64,000 nt of DNA from Burkholderia sp. BCC0322 (GCF_902833045.1 NZ_CADFDU010000004.1:372001-436000); one strand, 5' to 3'; shown: positions 36,501 to 42,822, numbered from the stretch's first letter. Notes: generated from the letters alone by a model not told the origin. Numbers and translations are program-made.

Positions 36501-37961
36501 CTGCCGGTCAGCGACAACCGTCTGATCAGCGCGCAGGCTGCCGACTACGTGAAGCCGGACGATCCGCTCGCCGCATTCGCAGAACTCAATGCGCTGCGCC
36601 TGCAGCAGATGGAACGCTCGTGGTCGGTGCTCAACTGGAAGAACGTGCTGTCGGGACTGGTCGGGATCGGCGCCGGCGTCGCCGTCCACCATATCGGCCT
36701 GACGCCCGCCCACTACAAGCAGGCGGCCAACGCGACGTTCGTCGGCGTGCGAACGGGCCGCCTCGTCCAGGCACTGCACCAGGACACGCTGCGCGCGCTG
36801 CAAAGCGGCGATCCACGGCTCTTCAACCACGTGATCGATCGCTTCATCAACGGGCTCAACAACCAGTTGTCGGCACACCGGATGGACGAGGCGCAACGTC
36901 GCGAGTCGCTGGTGCGGCTGGCGGCCGAAGGCCGCGCGAAGATCAACCTGCAGCTCGAACTGCACGGCCGCAAGGTGCTGTCCGCCGACAAGACGGTCGA
37001 GTATACGAAGCTGCTCGCGACCGACATGATCCAGCAGATGCAGGGCGTGCTGGCCGGCACGTCGATCCAGCAGCTGCATCACGGCAATCCGCGCCGCTTC
37101 CTCGGCAAGGTGGGCCGCACGGCCGCGATCGCCGGCTATGCGAGCCTCGGCGAATTGTCGCTGCATACGCTGCTGCAGGATCCGTCGCTGGTGCCGTTCC
37201 TCGGCACCACCGGTGCGGTGCTGGGCCTCACCTACACCGGGCTCGTGCAGGCCAGCGCGTTCACCCACCTGAGCATCGAACGGCGCAGCCGCGTCGTGCG
37301 CTTCATCGATACCGCGTCCGACCTCGCGAGCATCGCAGGCGGCTATATCGCGCCGTTCGTCGGCGCGGCGGCGACCATCCACACGAACGTGCCGATGGCG
37401 ATCTCGTCGCTCGGTTCGGCAACGCTGCTCGCGCTCGCTCGTGCCGACACGCATTTCCCGAACCTGACCAAGCGCGTCACCGGCAAGATGCCGACGATAC
37501 TGCTGCTCGCACCGATCGGGATCTACGTCGGCAACTGGATCTATACGGCGTTCAGCGGCAGCGGCAGTAGCAGCAGCAATAGCGGCAACGGCAACACGCC
37601 GCCGTCGAGCGGCGCGACGAACCACGGCAGCGCGCCGTCCGTGCCTTCCGCGCCGCCGGCACCGCCGTCAGGCACGCACGCGCACGTCGCGCCCGCGGCG
37701 CCCCCGACGACGACACCGCAGGCGCCCGGAGGCGCCGCCGCGCAGCCCTACATCGTCGTCGCCGGCGATTCGCTGTGGGTCATCGCCGACCGGCATCGCC
37801 AGTCGCTGCTCGACGCCGCGCACGTATCGCCCGCCGATCAACAGGGAATGACGCGCGACCAGCAGGACGCGCGCGCGCTGAAAGAAATCCTGCAGCTCAA
37901 TCCGTCGGTCGCGAACGATCCGAATCGCCTGCCGGTCGGCGCGCCGCTGATCGTGGGCTGA
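24528..37961 (+). CDS. Giant (4477-residue) modular protein encoded in the T3SS locus
   Basis: One uninterrupted frame with GGAG six bases before the ATG and no signal peptide. Residues 18-80 are Pro-rich; about 85-700 are Ala/Gln-rich with coiled-coil character. About 720-1080 resembles DUF4781-type domains (GKLSDTQQRNLIGVALGM ... LGMLIGGMVLEGIGGVLD). Three composite repeats follow: module A (LAN.W...VYA...G...RFDPAP), kinase-like module B (G-loops near 1965 and 2553; DPG at 2105 and 2682) and metallopeptidase-like module C (S1650-EARQ degenerate; H2239-EAKH; H2812-EAQH). About 3640-3800 looks like a metal-dependent TIM-barrel hydrolase. About 4035-4310 holds several hydrophobic segments, a Ser/Gly/Pro linker follows, and a LysM-like domain ends the protein (4407-4477). 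Position and modules suggest a secreted effector or toxin, or a cell-envelope component of this T3SS. Function is unknown. Confidence 0.9.
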   Translation: MLLIDGLGLGVNWQRFLSETLDPVVAPPPPPPPKKDDPAAGPANPTVTPPIPVTATPSTDPSKPTNAEIQSATALIQSMAAQYTPPPPDITVENDKTTAVQKAIQDAQTKYDNASQELQGAQNVLHLANRDPETTADERKTAQADYAKARTAADTAQRELNVTTDAGYMILYGEQANADMPAGMKIDDSGNVTDPGDAQHAADQQLKTLLAAFPDHPDDPNWVPQASDCKNPLQIRAYDDWQTAQAHASAGSAKYFADVANSNLAYAQFQSTLADPDYKAALDAGVGRLNDALQPFDLQVSMPDPPDSADAAQKAVTAAAKDANYANAALAAANDNVTLSQAQQQSDADNGKDGPTVIVPGAIEKDKTALDHAQVAAGTSSSYLQMLAAQQQADTLQANYNGKLARLSDDPSDPYRQLQLAKQQASIAHDAFVVAYGTSLAQQYDDQAAQIEATVKPPARTSPFGTANPSQLFAPPPWNTTGTPANGTSKLPGAAPLFSSPLPTTNAAGAPNGSQPLWNTSPLLNGPLPFPPANAGANPATPSGPTLLDAKRLRVAAGAIRAADNRLSNLVNERATGAALTEARNQQSQKHATLATIQQQYDDWQAAHPAPLRIRKLADGDILPAYTPPLPNPNQSQLDQAKKDAQNADNTVQRLQLLSESAHQQVLLDQFDAGLDERLRYAAPDSDAYKDYQKAQHDFYEAHRSELSNTLLDAASASTGNGATIDFGKLSDTQQRNLIGVALGMEPDVAGAPSSNPSIATDTQTHFTNKDKLSTIDGVRDKLLKIGGGAATQINVLPIVYAAKDAGMQTTAMFKVKDKDGGTQFVDEAASTYNDINDYIDNNELSSDGTVDIATGHNDNGTLQITSRAAHHDSGFDSLMKTLTGTKVNLGMLIGGMVLEGIGGVLDATGVGLPLGATLNVVGAGMTYTSIAATMTSSALDIKTRLDHGRSINPLTDPGARADFINLVPMGAAGAAKLAGSKLFTRTVTALTRTPKVASVFRGAMKATAITTGAIGAGESFVEAGVDYWNHDTKAGNQALVGGVTNLALMGAGGLKERAVTSVVKRTGRPFAARTPDGRTVTVDGRTIGRLLNQGDDASLAAGRNRATFDGERVTVARDGTLRVGDKILTYEDQPIRVLDGASRNALPAGKSVVLGDDGKLSVVSASDKNWTNGTRVDSVTDTGERLSFGPGGRMSATPKILARTPLDLLDSALQQARDEYVAARGEQAPRSLAQAAQQGETASAANDARSTRRTSEERARVDAQQDERAAEHVTDANLDRRSADAQAMRYRPLDTDAPAGALARATPTAARPRVDIRVVDLTGAEPAARAATADPAGISVPRGPGAEPLEVGGRTLYIVRDGDAPHAASPAAARAQNLDEPIVVVAGERDAQLAPELANRWQKPVYAATPDAFGADGQLRTDARMLRFDPAPDGVAVAGGPAGGDAAEQASHAAPARDANDGPVIVLAGKRGPNAPAMPHPAATPQPMKALDGRFSPPNRVLVLVRPERAAAPERAPAHDESAPARSRADGAHPRPVSDHEVAGAYDADLVAAHPETTEAAPPDAAASGSGWFTRMQMRFGGAPVPEAARALAAQSATLVTQLRMLSEAGWRVKVGKRGGGSHIDSRKRVMTIDGALQDPGSITYTLASEARQAVEAMAGVLNLDYGSRGRFTRKALEAQARAQINAFEARYEIALSTGVDIAEHAHLPDAIAREGVDWHGPTSDYTGTVARLADNVADAPVSGRDEQTYREFYDDVWSRQQRRGGIPHRMPAPRMHAGDGRDGTAPAGRQHLDERTAWSYAHAVFASPFGDGPAPDAATLQARRDGHLSTLADGNVLMLHADTLPDGTLLVDGQPVGAHEYAIAMAPWHTVKQADAIVLSAGHGGYEAAARLSNVWRRAVYAPPEHAAGADATVHDARVFRRFDPAPAAPHALGELAADADGVHLDGDPATRIDIDGNVGELLGAGARKTAFALGDDAALATVDRSPQPPGAPQEPLTPEAQRAANEQLVIDEQRALAQLEQWGIRTVRLDGPFRALGERVSALSRPLGVFHSDEFATGRLPPALSRAGIRNVVKLRELLTQHEIGFDLQGIFTRTGDFLVCDPGPILHTYAAHALSQSRLFEIEKGMMRWIELHGEDALDSQRDTTPVADDAFVQKPSVITRVRMRVGGAPLPVEVSALAQRSGTLATQLRMLDANGWRVKVGKRGGGSRIDTKRKRVTIDGAAAGPGWMTYVLAHEAKHAVDAIEGTLGLDYSGRGRFVRTALEAEARAQLSAFEARYEIRMASGVDIAAKVRLPDALQAEADAWQTARGNDGALARLVDAFADAPVSGGRGKTYAEFYGNAYERGPGRRTRAMPAPETRAARDGGDAPPSMREIQAQRAAWSQAHAEHDASPFGAGGPPAVDTLALLRDGRVLLDVGQRIAIVPADTLRDGTLLGPDGQPVDPHEFTLLNAPPSDPGYTTILSARHANEGAAAQLANLWQRAIYTVHPDAIGAGGLPDDLSGLNRYRPASYRQPSLGELSVDSVHRTLYRDGDPARPADPADFLGPVLGSGAYKTVFDGGAGQAIGVYRDGSIEGLADAYEAVELEQDGLRMLKEAYELPTSTTDGPFSVANRVGVVLKPSAQLSSVDVEFDIGLPAVVSSRGLADLARIRRVTQAHHLLYDFQVLFGRNGDVMLHDPGEVMPGADPDGSVLGRIDEVAAKIHSGIAHGRIKLAHPAFDEAGAYAPRRGAIARVVMTFRGIVLTMQAHALARRSPTLRAQMRLARADGWKVKLGAPDGGQYVDAARRRIVLDGNTRRAGTLVFALAHEAQHSVDLATDTLGLDRSSHGAYVKSLLLAEARAQLNAYRVRAEILAAGGPDIAMHVQLPPALARAAEHAFASGDPAALDALADAFGEMRTSLPGRPTYRALYGEQARADLAGAPAPLTLAAPARGGARAGGARRGRHALDSAEITRARAWLDARGMRTLKRIDGADASSLRTLVRQAGVDTALLITRAGKLTPATAPDFVATARIDANGAITAPRFIGRKLTPDEQQSLAAALDAAHDAAQPAQAAAARAGFAFHASPVPLTQLQALGGVSKIEHASDGNVVEFTRRGRVSSRYVDAIGALADSKHYRSAHKAIGAAGPSDTLYAIDRTSGEIRGHATYDAATGSWKYRENAPLAKTRIENRPLRDAYPRRAQMRVRPHGKPHGVPLTRARRHGVSFVVSSVDPAMLEQVGNRFDPPKPPKADKPDKLPRPGLRYLGHLGLTRTLNAPRRVALLTRNRTAALLGRARVGAALPAAAAATVPLFDQNVLPAGKHAALDFSGHNAVHLLSAAEFGALDAGKHRIYVYDTSDALTYQLDTPRGVLVPDAKGKLTWHDGQNPGAPGVPLESSPIGAGPYGADTHLLLTELTPNELADHARGTRLAALNRRVEYLEGIEQDPSPSTFASLRRWASDEARETRRARNTLKKEIKAATKAAKRQGLTAPAYPELKIRPYQPSLVSTTLVEWKRLYGDGNVPDLFAHLERIDALAKYARDSRLPPLELTDATDTTPPPAIMADAAAWRDTGMPLYVARDWSGGGARYAPVPFSKRAQRVLSTAAATDRALRRAVLGAGNALRNRIVPMSRAYRLSDDPAAFVAQIRRNGGVMPVVTIPIDPHTLNATRGAKHDAEFVSDVKSIGDQKKAKIDYWEGTVTGENGKVMHLDDLTRENLHRWLDAASQAGFLLRLEMAPARALVSSADYRHLAGTNDGYHHHARLGTLLESWAAEHEGQPAPHVMVTFHGWDAVPEPVPGAGHLELLNSLLDRPTLQWVHVGLSYATHGADFIANQELTTALARLLVERAVEEYAQPGGLNPRHSKLARLHGTDALTRVFERVDRDTLADQHQMLLAEIERIGREKGLTPARIAELRQRLYEGNTTRLLNRARYATAKFATDAWHADPKHAPSEKSRERAFNDAWLKDVGALLDAPEQDTTLIDGRDVAAGLQPWREVVRRPALMVDASLPVSDNRLISAQAADYVKPDDPLAAFAELNALRLQQMERSWSVLNWKNVLSGLVGIGAGVAVHHIGLTPAHYKQAANATFVGVRTGRLVQALHQDTLRALQSGDPRLFNHVIDRFINGLNNQLSAHRMDEAQRRESLVRLAAEGRAKINLQLELHGRKVLSADKTVEYTKLLATDMIQQMQGVLAGTSIQQLHHGNPRRFLGKVGRTAAIAGYASLGELSLHTLLQDPSLVPFLGTTGAVLGLTYTGLVQASAFTHLSIERRSRVVRFIDTASDLASIAGGYIAPFVGAAATIHTNVPMAISSLGSATLLALARADTHFPNLTKRVTGKMPTILLLAPIGIYVGNWIYTAFSGSGSSSSNSGNGNTPPSSGATNHGSAPSVPSAPPAPPSGTHAHVAPAAPPTTTPQAPGGAAAQPYIVVAGDSLWVIADRHRQSLLDAAHVSPADQQGMTRDQQDARALKEILQLNPSVANDPNRLPVGAPLIVG
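29238..29811 (+). repeat. Metallopeptidase-like module C, copy 1 (degenerate)
   Basis: Encodes about 190 residues from SGWFTRMQMRFGGAPVPE. It aligns throughout with copies 2 and 3 (VKVGKRGGGSHID, LNLDYGSRGRF, AQINAFEARYEI), but the zinc motif reads SEARQ at residues 1650-1654 instead of HExxH. It is therefore expected to be catalytically dead. Confidence 0.8.
30321..30945 (+). repeat. Kinase-like module B, first copy
   Basis: Begins LGELAADADGVHLDGDP. It has a glycine loop LLGAGARKTAFALGDD and ends NVVKLRELLTQHEIGFDLQG then GDFLVCDPGPILH. The pattern is like atypical kinase domains found in large bacterial toxins, with DPG at the position of the metal-binding DFG. No lysine fits the usual VAIK position, so activity is doubtful. 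Confidence 0.55.
31005..31590 (+). repeat. Metallopeptidase-like module C, copy 2 (HEAKH)
   Basis: Encodes ITRVRMRVGGAPLPVEV onward, close to copy 1. The zinc-binding HExxH is intact (H2239-EAKH) in TYVLAHEAKHAVDAIEG. A conserved Glu in ALEAEARAQLSAFEARYEI about 40 residues on could be the third ligand of a gluzincin. The layout recalls peptidase family M91 (NleD/HopAP1), by pattern only. Confidence 0.8.
32085..32690 (+). repeat. Kinase-like module B, second copy
   Basis: Begins LGELSVDSVHRTLYRDGDP. It has a better glycine loop (VLGSGAYKTVFDGGAG), then DLARIRRVTQAHHLLYDFQV and GDVMLHDPGEVMPG. It aligns with the first copy in order and spacing and retains the DPG motif at residues 2682-2684. 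Confidence 0.55.
32712..33290 (+). repeat. Metallopeptidase-like module C, copy 3 (HEAQH)
   Basis: Encodes RRGAIARVVMTFRGIVL onward, more diverged than copies 1 and 2. HExxH is intact (H2812-EAQH) in FALAHEAQHSVDLATDTLGL, with LLLAEARAQLNAYRVRAEI downstream. Two intact and one degenerate copy in one chain suggest duplication with partial loss of activity. Confidence 0.8.
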
Positions 37962-38016
37962 TGGCGGCGCGCGCCCGGATGCGGCGGTGCGCGTCGATCG
38001 CGCCCGCCGCGCCGCG

Positions 38017-39984
38017 TCACCCCGCGCGCTGATGTTCGAGCCACGCCTGGAACATCAGCACCGTCCACAGCTGATGTTGCCAGTTCATCCGGCCGGTCTG
38101 GTGCTGCCGCCACAGGCGCTCGACGGCGGCCGCGTCGAAGAAGCCCTCCTCGCGCAGCCGCGACGGCCGCAGCAGCGTCTCGGCCCAGCCGCGCAGCGCG
38201 CCGCGCAGCCAATGGTCGACGGGCGCGCAGAAGCCCTGCTTCGGCCGGTCGATCAGCGCGGACGGCACGTAGCGGTCGAGCAGGCGGCGCAGCAGCGCCT
38301 TCGACTGCCCTTCCGGCAAGCGCACCGCCGCGGGCACCCGCCACGCGAATTCGACCACGTGATGATCGAGGAACGGCATGCGCGTTTCGAGGCTGACGGC
38401 CATCGCCGCGCGATCGACCTTCGCGAGAATGTCGGTCGGCAGGTAGGTGAGCGTATCGATCGCCATCGCCTGCTCGGCGAAGCTCAGATGCTCGGGCCAC
38501 GCGGACACCGTGTCGAGCGGCGTCGGCGGCTCGTGCCCCGACAGCGCGAGACGTTCCGGATGATGTACCGCCGACATCAGCAGCCGGTACAGCCCGATGC
38601 GGCTCTCGGCCGTCATCACGTGGCCGAGCTTGTGCAGGCGGTCGCCGATGCGCGTCGCCGTATCGCGTGCCTCCACGCCGCCCCACGCACCTTGCGCGAC
38701 GGCCGCGAGCTGGTCCGCGTGATCGGGCCGCAACGCATGCAGCGCGGCGGCGATCCGCGCGCGCACCGCCGCCGGCACGCGATGCAGCTTGCGCCACAGG
38801 CGCGGCGTCAGGAAGTAGCGCGTATAGCCGCCGAACAGCTCGTCGCCGCCGTCGCCGGACAGGCTCACCTTCACGTGCCGGCGCGTCAGCTCCGACACGA
38901 GGAAGGTCGGAATCTGCGACGCATCGGAGAACGGCTCGTCGTAGATCGACGGCAGCTTCGGCACGACGCCGAGCGCATGGTCGGCCGTCACGTAGAGTTC
39001 GGTATGGCGCGTGCCGAGATGACGCGCGACTGCCTTCGCGTATCCGGCTTCGTCGTACCCGGCTTCATGGAAGCCGATCGTAAACGTGTCGACCGGCGTC
39101 GCCGATTGCGCCTGCATCAGCGCGACGATCGTCGAGGAATCGATGCCGCCCGACAGGAACGCGCCGAGCGGCACGTCCGCTTCCATCTGCCGCGCCACCG
39201 CCTGGCGCAGGATCGTGTCGAGCTGGCCGACGGCTTCGTCGGCGCTGCCCTCGAACGGCTGCGCGCGGCCATCCTCGATGGCCTGCTCGAGCGTCCAGTA
39301 CGCGCGGATGCGCGGCGTGTCGCGCGCATGCTCGAACTGGATGAAGGTGCCCGGCGGCAGCTTGTGGATGCCGCGATAGATCGTGTGAGGCGCGGGCACG
39401 CTCGACTGGCGCAGGTACAGGCACAGCGCATCGCGATCGATCGCGCCGTCGAAGCCCGGATAGCCGCGCAGCGCCTTCAACTCGGACGCGAATACGAGCG
39501 CGTCGCCGATCCGGCCGTAATAGAGCGGCTTCTCGCCGATCCGGTCGCGTGCGAGCGTCAGCACCCGCGATTCGCGATTCCACAGCGCGATCGAGAACAT
39601 GCCGGTCGCGCGCCGCAGCGTCGCTTCGACGCCCCACGCGACGATCGCCGCGACCAGCACCTCGCTGTCGGAGTGGCCGCGCCACGCCGGTGCGCACCCG
39701 GCACGCTCGAGTTCCGCGCGCAGTTCGCGATGGTTGTAGATTTCGCCGTTGAAGACCAAGACGTAGCGGCCGCACGCGGATGCCATCGGCTGTCGGCCGT
39801 GTACCGACAGGTCGACGATCGCGAGCCGCCGGTGGCCGAGCGCGACGCCGGCTTCCGGATCGACCCAGATCCCCTGCCCATCCGGCCCGCGATGCGCGAG
39901 GCTTGCCGTCATCCGCGCGAGCGTGCCGCGCGCTGTCTCCTCATCGAAGGCGACGCTATTCAGAAAGCCGTCGATTCCGCACAT
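38017..39984 (-). CDS. asnB: Glutamine-hydrolysing asparagine synthetase
   Basis: 655 residues. Cys2 of MCGIDGF is the glutaminase nucleophile. The N-terminal class-II amidotransferase domain shows AHRGPDGQGIWVD and YNHRELRAEL. The C-terminal synthetase domain has the ATP-pyrophosphatase loop FLSGGIDSSTIVALMQ and SLSGDGGDELFGGYTRY. It makes asparagine from aspartate and glutamine; relatives near polysaccharide loci amidate other acids. It is convergent with the giant gene (55-bp gap) and lies upstream of an AT-rich spacer (39985-40254) that separates it from sctU and presumably holds its promoter. Its presence inside a T3SS locus is odd. Confidence 0.93.
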   Translation of the reverse strand: MCGIDGFLNSVAFDEETARGTLARMTASLAHRGPDGQGIWVDPEAGVALGHRRLAIVDLSVHGRQPMASACGRYVLVFNGEIYNHRELRAELERAGCAPAWRGHSDSEVLVAAIVAWGVEATLRRATGMFSIALWNRESRVLTLARDRIGEKPLYYGRIGDALVFASELKALRGYPGFDGAIDRDALCLYLRQSSVPAPHTIYRGIHKLPPGTFIQFEHARDTPRIRAYWTLEQAIEDGRAQPFEGSADEAVGQLDTILRQAVARQMEADVPLGAFLSGGIDSSTIVALMQAQSATPVDTFTIGFHEAGYDEAGYAKAVARHLGTRHTELYVTADHALGVVPKLPSIYDEPFSDASQIPTFLVSELTRRHVKVSLSGDGGDELFGGYTRYFLTPRLWRKLHRVPAAVRARIAAALHALRPDHADQLAAVAQGAWGGVEARDTATRIGDRLHKLGHVMTAESRIGLYRLLMSAVHHPERLALSGHEPPTPLDTVSAWPEHLSFAEQAMAIDTLTYLPTDILAKVDRAAMAVSLETRMPFLDHHVVEFAWRVPAAVRLPEGQSKALLRRLLDRYVPSALIDRPKQGFCAPVDHWLRGALRGWAETLLRPSRLREEGFFDAAAVERLWRQHQTGRMNWQHQLWTVLMFQAWLEHQRAG

Positions 39985-40254
39985 TTGATTTGTCCGCCCC
40001 TGTTGACCATTTCCGTCACGCGTGGCGCAAGCTCGCGGCCCGCCGTCCGGCGTGACGGTCGAGCCATCTTACGAAGAAATAAATCAGCAATAATTCACAG
40101 GTGAACTTGCGCGCAAACAAGAAAAAAATATCGTCAAGCGCCGCACACGCATGACCGCCCCAAGGGGCCATATCGGATCGGAACGCATGGCCACGCAAGC
40201 ACGCGCGCGGAACGAAAAAAGGGCTGAATGCCGAAGCGGCTGCCGTCGCACGCA

Positions 40255-41286
40255 TCAGCCCGCGCCGGTCGCCCATTTCAGCAGCTGCGCGACTTCGCGG
40301 AAATGCTGCGGCTGGATCGTGCCGTTCTCGGGCGTCGTCTCGTACAGCGCCTGCGCGAGCCCGACGTTCGCGAGCGTCGGGCGCAGCGCATCGCGCGCGG
40401 CACGCACGATCCGCTCGGCCGCGTCGCCCTCGCCGCGCGCGAGCACCCACGGCAGCGTGCCGATCCCGCCGTAATACAGCGCGACCGCGACGCGCGGCGA
40501 ATGGACGACCACCGATGCATAGCCGATCCGGTCGGACAGCGACGCGAACTGCACTTCGCGCGCGAGCTGGCGGCGCTTCGCCTCGACGTGCGGATCGCCT
40601 TCGTCTTCCTTGTGCTCGCGCCGCACTTCGTCGATCGACATTTTCATCTTCTGGTTGAATTCGTGCCGCTGGTGCACGATGTCGATCAATGCCATCACGA
40701 TGTAGATCAGCGCGGCCCAGCCGAACAGCAGCATCAGCAGCTTCACGATCAGCGCGAGGATCGAGAGCGGCCGCGTGAAGCCCGACTGCACGGCCGGGTC
40801 GAGCGACTCGACGATCAGCCAGCCGAGCGTCGCGGCGAGCAGCGCCGTTTTCAGCAGCATCTTCGCGAGATTGACGAGGTTGCGCAGCGACCACAGGTTC
40901 TTCATCCCCTCGGCCGGATTGAGCCGCGACAGCTGCGGCACGAGGCGGCTCCACGCCATCACGCCGCCGACCTGCACGAAGCCCGCGAGCAGGCCCGCCA
41001 GCAGCCCGGCCGCGACGATCTGCGCGGACAGCGTCGCCCAGTCGCGGGCGGCGCCGTCGATCAGCACCGCGATCCGCGCGGACGGGTCGGCCGCGCCGAC
41101 CGCGTCGAACACGAGCCGGAACAGCGCCTGCAGCCGCGCGAACAGCGCGCCGATACCCACCGCGAGCGCGACGCACACGCCGACGAAGAACGCCGACGAG
41201 ATCGTTTCCGCGCTCTTCGGCACATCGCCTTTCTCGCGCGCTTCGCGCAGGCGTTTCGCGGTCGGCTTCTGGTCCTTTTCGGCCAT
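40255..41286 (-). CDS. sctU: T3SS export-apparatus switch protein SctU with altered autocleavage site
   Basis: 343 residues, FlhB/YscU family. The N-terminus MAEKDQKPTAKRLREAREKGD, four hydrophobic segments and a cytoplasmic domain are all in place. At the position of the NPTH self-cleavage motif the sequence reads ASVVVHSPRVAVALYYGG, so N-P-T-H is replaced by H262-S-P-R265. In the family, cleavage between N and P allows the switch to late substrates; this protein should not cleave that way. It is the last gene of the minus-strand operon, 16 bases after sctT. A weak hairpin and T run lie just downstream. Confidence 0.93.
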   Translation of the reverse strand: MAEKDQKPTAKRLREAREKGDVPKSAETISSAFFVGVCVALAVGIGALFARLQALFRLVFDAVGAADPSARIAVLIDGAARDWATLSAQIVAAGLLAGLLAGFVQVGGVMAWSRLVPQLSRLNPAEGMKNLWSLRNLVNLAKMLLKTALLAATLGWLIVESLDPAVQSGFTRPLSILALIVKLLMLLFGWAALIYIVMALIDIVHQRHEFNQKMKMSIDEVRREHKEDEGDPHVEAKRRQLAREVQFASLSDRIGYASVVVHSPRVAVALYYGGIGTLPWVLARGEGDAAERIVRAARDALRPTLANVGLAQALYETTPENGTIQPQHFREVAQLLKWATGAG

Positions 41287-41302
41287 CGCGGCTCCGTCGC
41301 GC

Positions 41303-42112
41303 TCACGCGCCGCCGTGCGCGGCGAACAGGGCGCGCAGCAACGCCATCAACCCGCTGTCGGGGCTCAGCAGTGCATGCAGCGACGCGTACACCACCGGCA
41401 GGAACAGCACCATCATCAGCAGCGCGAGCGCGCTCTTCAGCGGCTGCGAAAACACGAACACGTTGAGTTGCGGCACCGCGCGCCCGACCAGCCCGACGCC
41501 GAGCTCGACGAGCACCAGCACGATCGTCACCGGCGCGGCGAGCTTCACCATCCATTCGAAGATCGTGTCGGTCTGGCGCACGACGAAGGTCTGCAGCATC
41601 GACGAGAAATCGGGGCCGAGCGAGCCGATCGGCCACCACGCATACGACTGCGCGAACAGCTGCACGAGCACCTGCAGCCCGCCCGCGGTGACGAACAGCG
41701 CGATCGCGACGAAATTGAGGAATCCCGACGTCGGGCCGCCTTCGTGTCCGCCCATCGGATCGAAGAACGCGGCGCTGCCGCTGCCGGTCTGGAAGTCGAT
41801 CAGGTAGCCGACGCCCTGGATCGCGAACAGCACCGCGCTGAACGCGCCCGCGAGCAACATGCCGACCATCGCCTCCTTCGCGACGAGCAGGCACCACATC
41901 AGGAACGGCAGCGCGGCCACCTGCGCGGCGTCGATCGCCGGCGCGACGAACGCGGCGATCACGACCGCGATTCCGTTGCGCACGAGGCCCGTGACGATCT
42001 GCTCGTTGAATACCGGCACGACGAACATGATCGGCAACAGGCGCGGCATCACATAGAGCAGCGGCCGCAGCGTGCCCGCGACGTCGTTGAAGCCCGAGGC
42101 CGGGTCTAACAT
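41303..42112 (-). CDS. sctT: T3SS export-apparatus membrane protein SctT
   Basis: 269 residues, FliR/YscT family, with about six hydrophobic segments. Family features include RLLPIMFVVPVFNEQIVTGLVRNGIA, GVGYLIDFQTGSGSAAFFDP and LVELGVGLVGRAVPQLNVFVFSQPLK. It is part of the export gate with SctR and SctS. Its start overlaps the sctO stop (42106-42112), so the two are translationally coupled. Confidence 0.94.
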   Translation of the reverse strand: MLDPASGFNDVAGTLRPLLYVMPRLLPIMFVVPVFNEQIVTGLVRNGIAVVIAAFVAPAIDAAQVAALPFLMWCLLVAKEAMVGMLLAGAFSAVLFAIQGVGYLIDFQTGSGSAAFFDPMGGHEGGPTSGFLNFVAIALFVTAGGLQVLVQLFAQSYAWWPIGSLGPDFSSMLQTFVVRQTDTIFEWMVKLAAPVTIVLVLVELGVGLVGRAVPQLNVFVFSQPLKSALALLMMVLFLPVVYASLHALLSPDSGLMALLRALFAAHGGA

Positions 42113-42822
42113 CGGCGCTCCAGCGTGGCCGGCGTGGCGATGTCGGGGGGATCATCGCCAGCGCCATCGGCGGCGGAAGCGGCCGGGTCGTTCGGGTCGC
42201 TCGGGTCGTCCGTGTCGTCCCGGTCGGCTCGCGTATCGGCCCGCGGTGCGGTCATCTCCGCATCGAATGCCTGCGCTGCGCCGGACGCGGCCGCCCCGTG
42301 GCCCGACGCGTCGGCGCCCACGGCCGCCCATGCGCCAGCCGTCGCGAAACGTCGCACCGCATGACCGTCCGCGACTTCGTCGGCATCGCGCTCGACCCGC
42401 GCGGCGCGCGCGTGCAGCGCCTTCTCGCCGGCTTTCCCGAGCTTGTCCTCGGCTGCCTGCGCCTTGCGCGCGGCGCGCTGCAGGTCGGCAAGCGTCGCCT
42501 CGTGGCCGCGATGCACGTGCGCGGCCTCGTTCACCGACGCGTTCGCGGTGCCGATCTGCCGGTCGAACGTGCGCGTGTCGGCCGCCGCATCCTGCAGCGC
42601 GCGCGCCTCGCGCACGTCGTCGGCGAGCCGCGTCTGGATCGCGGCCTTCGCGGCGACCTGCTGCGCCAGCTGCGCGTGCGCGGCCGCGAGCGCGCGGCGG
42701 CTCTGCGCGGCGATGCCCTGCTGGCGCGCGGCCGCGACGCGTGCGATCTGGCTGCGCATCGCGCGCACGCGCTTCAGGCGCGCGAGCGTCGCGAGCACGA
42801 GGCGGTCGTCGGCTTCAGACAT
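42106..42822 (-). CDS. sctO: T3SS stalk protein SctO (YscO/FliJ-like)
   Basis: 238 residues. The first ~150 are a long alanine-rich alpha-helical coiled coil ([20 protein letters not shown] ... RVERDADEV), as expected for the FliJ-like stalk that turns in the ATPase pore. The C-terminal 80 residues are acidic and probably disordered ([18 protein letters not shown]), longer than usual. SctO proteins are poorly conserved; the call rests on coiled coil, size and position directly after sctN, with which it overlaps by 8 bases. Confidence 0.78.
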   Translation of the reverse strand: MSEADDRLVLATLARLKRVRAMRSQIARVAAARQQGIAAQSRRALAAAHAQLAQQVAAKAAIQTRLADDVREARALQDAAADTRTFDRQIGTANASVNEAAHVHRGHEATLADLQRAARKAQAAEDKLGKAGEKALHARAARVERDADEVADGHAVRRFATAGAWAAVGADASGHGAAASGAAQAFDAEMTAPRADTRADRDDTDDPSDPNDPAASAADGAGDDPPDIATPATLERRC

